Source: an uncultured Flavobacterium sp.
Lineage (GTDB): Bacteria; Bacteroidota; Bacteroidia; Flavobacteriales; Flavobacteriaceae
Length of the DNA stretch: 8,858 nt
Direction of reading: 5' to 3'
Assembly (NCBI GenBank): GCA_934636265.1
Contig: CAKUAD010000035.1
Coordinates: forward strand, 1 to 8,858
Shown in pieces: positions 6,441 through 8,858 of the stretch. The notes below the pieces were generated by a model. It saw only the letters and a list, made by a program, of their open reading frames with translations. It was not told the DNA's origin and did not search any database. Position numbers and translations under genes: made by a program. Positions within the stretch are counted from its first letter, which is position 1; each line of letters opens with the position of its first letter.

Positions 6441-8402
6441 TTATTCAATCCTATGCAGATCCATTGTTTCCGGCGGGTGAAGTACCATCGGAAATTTTTC
6501 AATTTTTACTGAACTACTGTCAAGACCAAAGGCTTTCTCTTCCGATAGGGCCAGTTTTTTAATGGCAAAATAAATGTTTAGGATGATTTTTTCGTCCCAT
6601 CGCATGTCGCTGTCATTGGAGAGGAACTTTTCCGACAGCACAAACTTGAAATCGCCGATGATGTTGTTTTTGTTGAGCGATTCGTAACGGCTGGTGATGT
6701 CAACCTCGCCGCGTTTCACCATTTCCCGCAAAACTTCCTTAAACATCAGGTTGATTTTAGTCGGTTCGCGAAAGCCCAGATTAAAATCAATCCGGAAAAG
6801 GTCGTCCTTGATCAGTTCGGTAACGCGGTAATCCCTGCGGTACGGTTCATTGAGGACATTAACGTGTACAAACCAGTAGATGTCGGCGCGCTTGGGTCGT
6901 TTTTGGAGGATGGAGTGCATGACCTTTTCCTCAATTTCATCCACGCGAGCGGCATTGGTCATGTAAACCAGATGGGTAGCGTATTTGGGGATGGAAAGGT
7001 CTACACTGAGTTCGGCCAGGACTTTTTTGTACTGGTCCACCCTAACCATTTTGGTATAGGCTTTACTGATCTTTTTAGCCTTGTACCAAATAGCCATCAG
7101 TAAAACCAACGCGGTGGTTATGGCGATGGTAAAGTTTCCGCCGTGCCAGAATTTCTTCATGTTGGCAATCAGGAAGCAGATTTCGATAAACAGATAAAGC
7201 GCTACAATACCCACGATCAGCCAGCCGTTGACGCGTTTGATGAGCATGTAATAGCCCAAAAGCGACGTGGTCATGATCATACAAAGTACGATGGCCAATC
7301 CGTAGGCGGCTTCCATGTTGGCTGATTGCTTAAAGTAAAGCACCACAAGTACACAACCCAAAAACAGCAGCCAGTTGACCGACGGGATATAAATCTGTCC
7401 CTTGAGTTCAGTTGGATATTTTATGCGGATTTTAGGCCAGAAATTGAGTTTCATCGCCTCGTTGATTACCGTAAACGATCCGCTTATTACGGCCTGCGAC
7501 GCGATTACGGCTGCCGATGTAGCGATCACGATTCCCGCCGGGCGGAACCAGTCGGCCATCATCAAATAAAACGGGTTTCCGTATTCGCCGCCCAGGCTCA
7601 TCAGGCTTTCACCCTCGTGCATGATCAAAAAGGCGGCCTGACCAAAATAATTGAGCACCAGCATCGTCTTGACAAATATCCAGCTGACGCGAATGTTGCT
7701 TCGGCCGCAGTGGCCCATGTCTGAATAAAGCGCTTCGGCACCCGTCGTACAAAGAAAAACTGCGCCCAAAACGAAGAATCCTTCCGGATGCAGCATCAAC
7801 AGGTTGTACCCATAAACCGGATTGATTGCCTTAAAAACTTCAGGGTGGTCAATAATCTGGATAAGGCCCAAAATGCCCAGCATGCTAAACCAAATGAGCA
7901 TGATAGGGGCAAAGAAGCGGCCGACGAGCTTGGTGCCAAATTGCTGGATGTAGAAAAGTACAAATAAAATGACAATCACAATCGACACCGTATCGATTTC
8001 CGGATAAAACGATCGGAGTCCTTCAACCGCCGAGGATACTGAGATGGGCGGTGTGATTATCCCATCGGCCAGAAGCGCACTTCCCCCAATAACCGCGGGA
8101 ATGATCAGCCATTTTACCTTGGTTCGTCGCACCAGCGCATAAAGTGCAAAAATCCCACCCTCGCCGTGGTTGTCGGCATTGAGCGTAATAAACACGTATT
8201 TAACTGTGGTTTGCAGGGTGAGCGTCCAGAAAATGCACGAAACACCGCCAAGTACGATGTCGGCCGAGATCGCGTCGCGCCCGATGATGGCCTTCATTAC
8301 GTAAAGCACCGATGTGCCTATATCGCCGTAAATGATGCCAAGGGTGATCAAAAGTCCGCCAAGAGTAATCTTGGTAAGATGGGTTTGATGCTGAGCAGTC
8401 AT
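6441..8402 (-). CDS. kup: Kup-type potassium uptake permease
   Basis: A 653-residue inner-membrane K+ transporter of the KUP/HAK/KT family, generally a K+/H+ symporter. About 12 hydrophobic helices fill residues 12-440, followed by a cytoplasmic C-terminal domain (about 441-653). Signature motifs: GIIYGDIGTSVLY (22-34), NADNHGEGGIFALYAL (75-90), LLADGIITPPISVSSAVEG (110-128), GAEALYSDMGHCG (221-233) and PSVNWLLFLG (340-349). D27, D113 and E223 are acidic residues in conserved transport-pathway motifs. Length is close to E. coli Kup (622), with a slightly longer tail. The usual Pro of the GDIGTSPLY motif is Val here (V32). The ATG at 8402 starts just before the first helix; a TAnnTTTG box lies 17 nt upstream and no Shine-Dalgarno sequence is present. 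No c-di-AMP riboswitch fits in the 115-bp upstream spacer. Its stop abuts that of the hydrolase. Confidence 0.97.
   Translation of the reverse strand: MTAQHQTHLTKITLGGLLITLGIIYGDIGTSVLYVMKAIIGRDAISADIVLGGVSCIFWTLTLQTTVKYVFITLNADNHGEGGIFALYALVRRTKVKWLIIPAVIGGSALLADGIITPPISVSSAVEGLRSFYPEIDTVSIVIVILFVLFYIQQFGTKLVGRFFAPIMLIWFSMLGILGLIQIIDHPEVFKAINPVYGYNLLMLHPEGFFVLGAVFLCTTGAEALYSDMGHCGRSNIRVSWIFVKTMLVLNYFGQAAFLIMHEGESLMSLGGEYGNPFYLMMADWFRPAGIVIATSAAVIASQAVISGSFTVINEAMKLNFWPKIRIKYPTELKGQIYIPSVNWLLFLGCVLVVLYFKQSANMEAAYGLAIVLCMIMTTSLLGYYMLIKRVNGWLIVGIVALYLFIEICFLIANMKKFWHGGNFTIAITTALVLLMAIWYKAKKISKAYTKMVRVDQYKKVLAELSVDLSIPKYATHLVYMTNAARVDEIEEKVMHSILQKRPKRADIYWFVHVNVLNEPYRRDYRVTELIKDDLFRIDFNLGFREPTKINLMFKEVLREMVKRGEVDITSRYESLNKNNIIGDFKFVLSEKFLSNDSDMRWDEKIILNIYFAIKKLALSEEKAFGLDSSSVKIEKFPMVLHPPETMDLHRIE
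6466..6499 (+). terminator. Terminator-like hairpin of the hydrolase gene inside the kup 3' end
   Basis: TTTCCG (6467-6472) is perfectly complementary to CGGAAA (6489-6494), with an extra G-U pair inside, around a loop of about 14 nt. It is followed by TTTTT (6495-6499) and a second T5 at 6503. It begins 26 nt after the hydrolase stop and lies wholly within the last codons of kup on the other strand. The stem is short and the loop large, so efficiency is uncertain. Confidence 0.4.
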
Positions 8403-8419
8403 ACACTAAATGAAAGGGA

Positions 8420-8445
8420 CAAATGTAAATGTTACCCCAATACAA
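8420..8445 (-). promoter_or_regulatory. Candidate kup promoter
   Basis: Minus-strand TACATTTG (complement of 8420-8427) matches TAnnTTTG exactly and lies 17 nt before the kup ATG. A TTG (complement of 8443-8445) is 15 nt further upstream, slightly closer than the typical 17-23 nt. The box lies downstream of the neighbouring gene's terminator, so kup is probably transcribed on its own. Confidence 0.45.
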
Positions 8446-8476
8446 TTAGCATAAATAGCATATTTATTTTAGCCAT

Positions 8477-8502
8477 AAAAAAACACCGCCGGAGCAGTGT
8501 TT
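8477..8502 (-). terminator. Intrinsic terminator of the right-edge gene
   Basis: Plus-strand AAACACCGC (8481-8489) and GCAGTGTTT (8494-8502) pair over 9 bp with one G-U around a 4-nt loop. Read on the minus strand the stem is followed by a run of seven T (complement of 8477-8483). It lies 15 nt past the stop of the Ser/Arg/Gln-rich gene and before the kup promoter. Confidence 0.85.
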
Positions 8503-8517
8503 CATTTGGTTTCAGGT

Positions 8518-8858
8518 TTATCGGCGCGCGCCTTCACGATCACGTGATTCAGATGAACGGGAGGATCCTTGCCGGTTTTGTGTAAAGTTCCGATCCTGTC
8601 GTGACGACTGACGCACCGATTCGCGCGGTTGCGTGTTGCGCTGGCTCACTGCCGACTGCTGGAATCCGCTTGACCTAACGGATGATTCGCGTTGGGGAGA
8701 CTGTAATCTAACGGACTGTTTTACCTGACCTGACTCGCGGACGCCTCCGGTTGATTGGCTGCGTGTCGGAGCTTGTCTGATGCCTCCGGTTGAAGCTGCG
8801 TCGTATCGGGTTGAACCTGAACGCACATCTGACGATTTCACACCGCCGGTAGCCTGAC
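8518..8858 (-). CDS. C-terminal part of an uncharacterised Ser/Arg/Gln-rich disordered protein (5' end outside window)
   Basis: The frame is open to the right edge, and the GTG at 8841 is probably an internal Val codon, because the preceding in-frame codons (QATGG) continue the same repeat style. About 112 residues are visible. In the last 107, Ser (24), Arg (19) and Gln (14) make up over half. There is no Cys or Trp and no hydrophobic segment, and the net charge is about +12. Loose repeats are TGGV/TGGI/TGGV and five VR dipeptides each followed closely by Ser (VRSGS, VRESG, VRLQS, VRSSG, VRQSS). I do not recognise a family. The tail is very likely intrinsically disordered and could be nucleic-acid- or envelope-binding; whether the missing N-terminus has a signal peptide or folded domain cannot be seen. 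A strong terminator right after the stop supports a real gene end. Confidence 0.7.
   Translation of the reverse strand, partial: QATGGVKSSDVRSGSTRYDAASTGGIRQAPTRSQSTGGVRESGQVKQSVRLQSPQRESSVRSSGFQQSAVSQRNTQPRESVRQSSRQDRNFTQNRQGSSRSSESRDREGARR

Noticed and set aside
7326..7724. A 132-codon plus-strand frame antisense to kup
   Set aside because: It lies entirely within well-conserved kup helices, has His/Arg-rich low-quality sequence and no promoter or domain.
8403..8517. Riboswitch (for example c-di-AMP or K+ related) ahead of kup
   Set aside because: The -7 box predicts a leader of about 12 nt, and the rest of the spacer is taken by the upstream gene's terminator, leaving no room for a structured sensor.
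1..8858. CRISPR array, tRNA/rRNA genes, insertion sequence, phage or defence island
   Set aside because: No spaced identical repeats, cloverleaf-like segments, terminal inverted repeats or transposase motifs were seen. The only tandem repeats are the coding ones in rho.

Overview
The window looks like chromosomal DNA of a Bacteroidota bacterium, most likely a flavobacterium of moderate GC content. Four things point that way. Two secreted enzymes carry C-terminal tails of the type IX secretion system (T9SS) kind. There is a DUF4293-type membrane protein. Rho carries a long Asn/Arg/Gln-rich insert. Start codons lack Shine-Dalgarno sequences, and TAnnTTTG promoter boxes, the Bacteroidota sigma-factor -7 signature, lie just upstream of several of them. 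I see no mobile element, CRISPR array, tRNA or rRNA.

Layout from left to right: (1) the 3' part of a YfcE/MJ0936-type metallophosphoesterase (+), facing a small four-helix DUF4293 membrane protein (-) across a terminator hairpin. (2) Divergent from DUF4293, rho (+) follows a 176-bp spacer whose last 60 nt are C-rich and G-poor. (3) A bidirectional hairpin separates rho from a two-gene minus-strand unit: an RsmB/NSUN-type RNA m5C methyltransferase, then, 3 nt later, a secreted endonuclease I-family nuclease with a T9SS tail. (4) Divergent from the methyltransferase is a secreted alpha/beta hydrolase with a probable T9SS tail (+). Its stop codon directly abuts the stop codon of kup (-), a K+ uptake permease, with no spacer. 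(5) Beyond kup, on the same strand, lies the C-terminal end of a Ser/Arg/Gln-rich disordered protein that runs off the right edge.

Functionally this is mostly housekeeping: transcription termination, RNA modification and potassium uptake. Two exported degradative enzymes are added, a nuclease and an esterase-like hydrolase, as expected of a surface-feeding Bacteroidota. The genes do not form one pathway. I did not find a clearly new multi-gene system. The points most worth a second look are the low-complexity Rho insert, a possible Rho-sensitive rho leader, the zero-spacer hydrolase/kup junction with a terminator-like hairpin inside kup, the Cys-rich hydrolase, and the basic disordered protein at the right edge.
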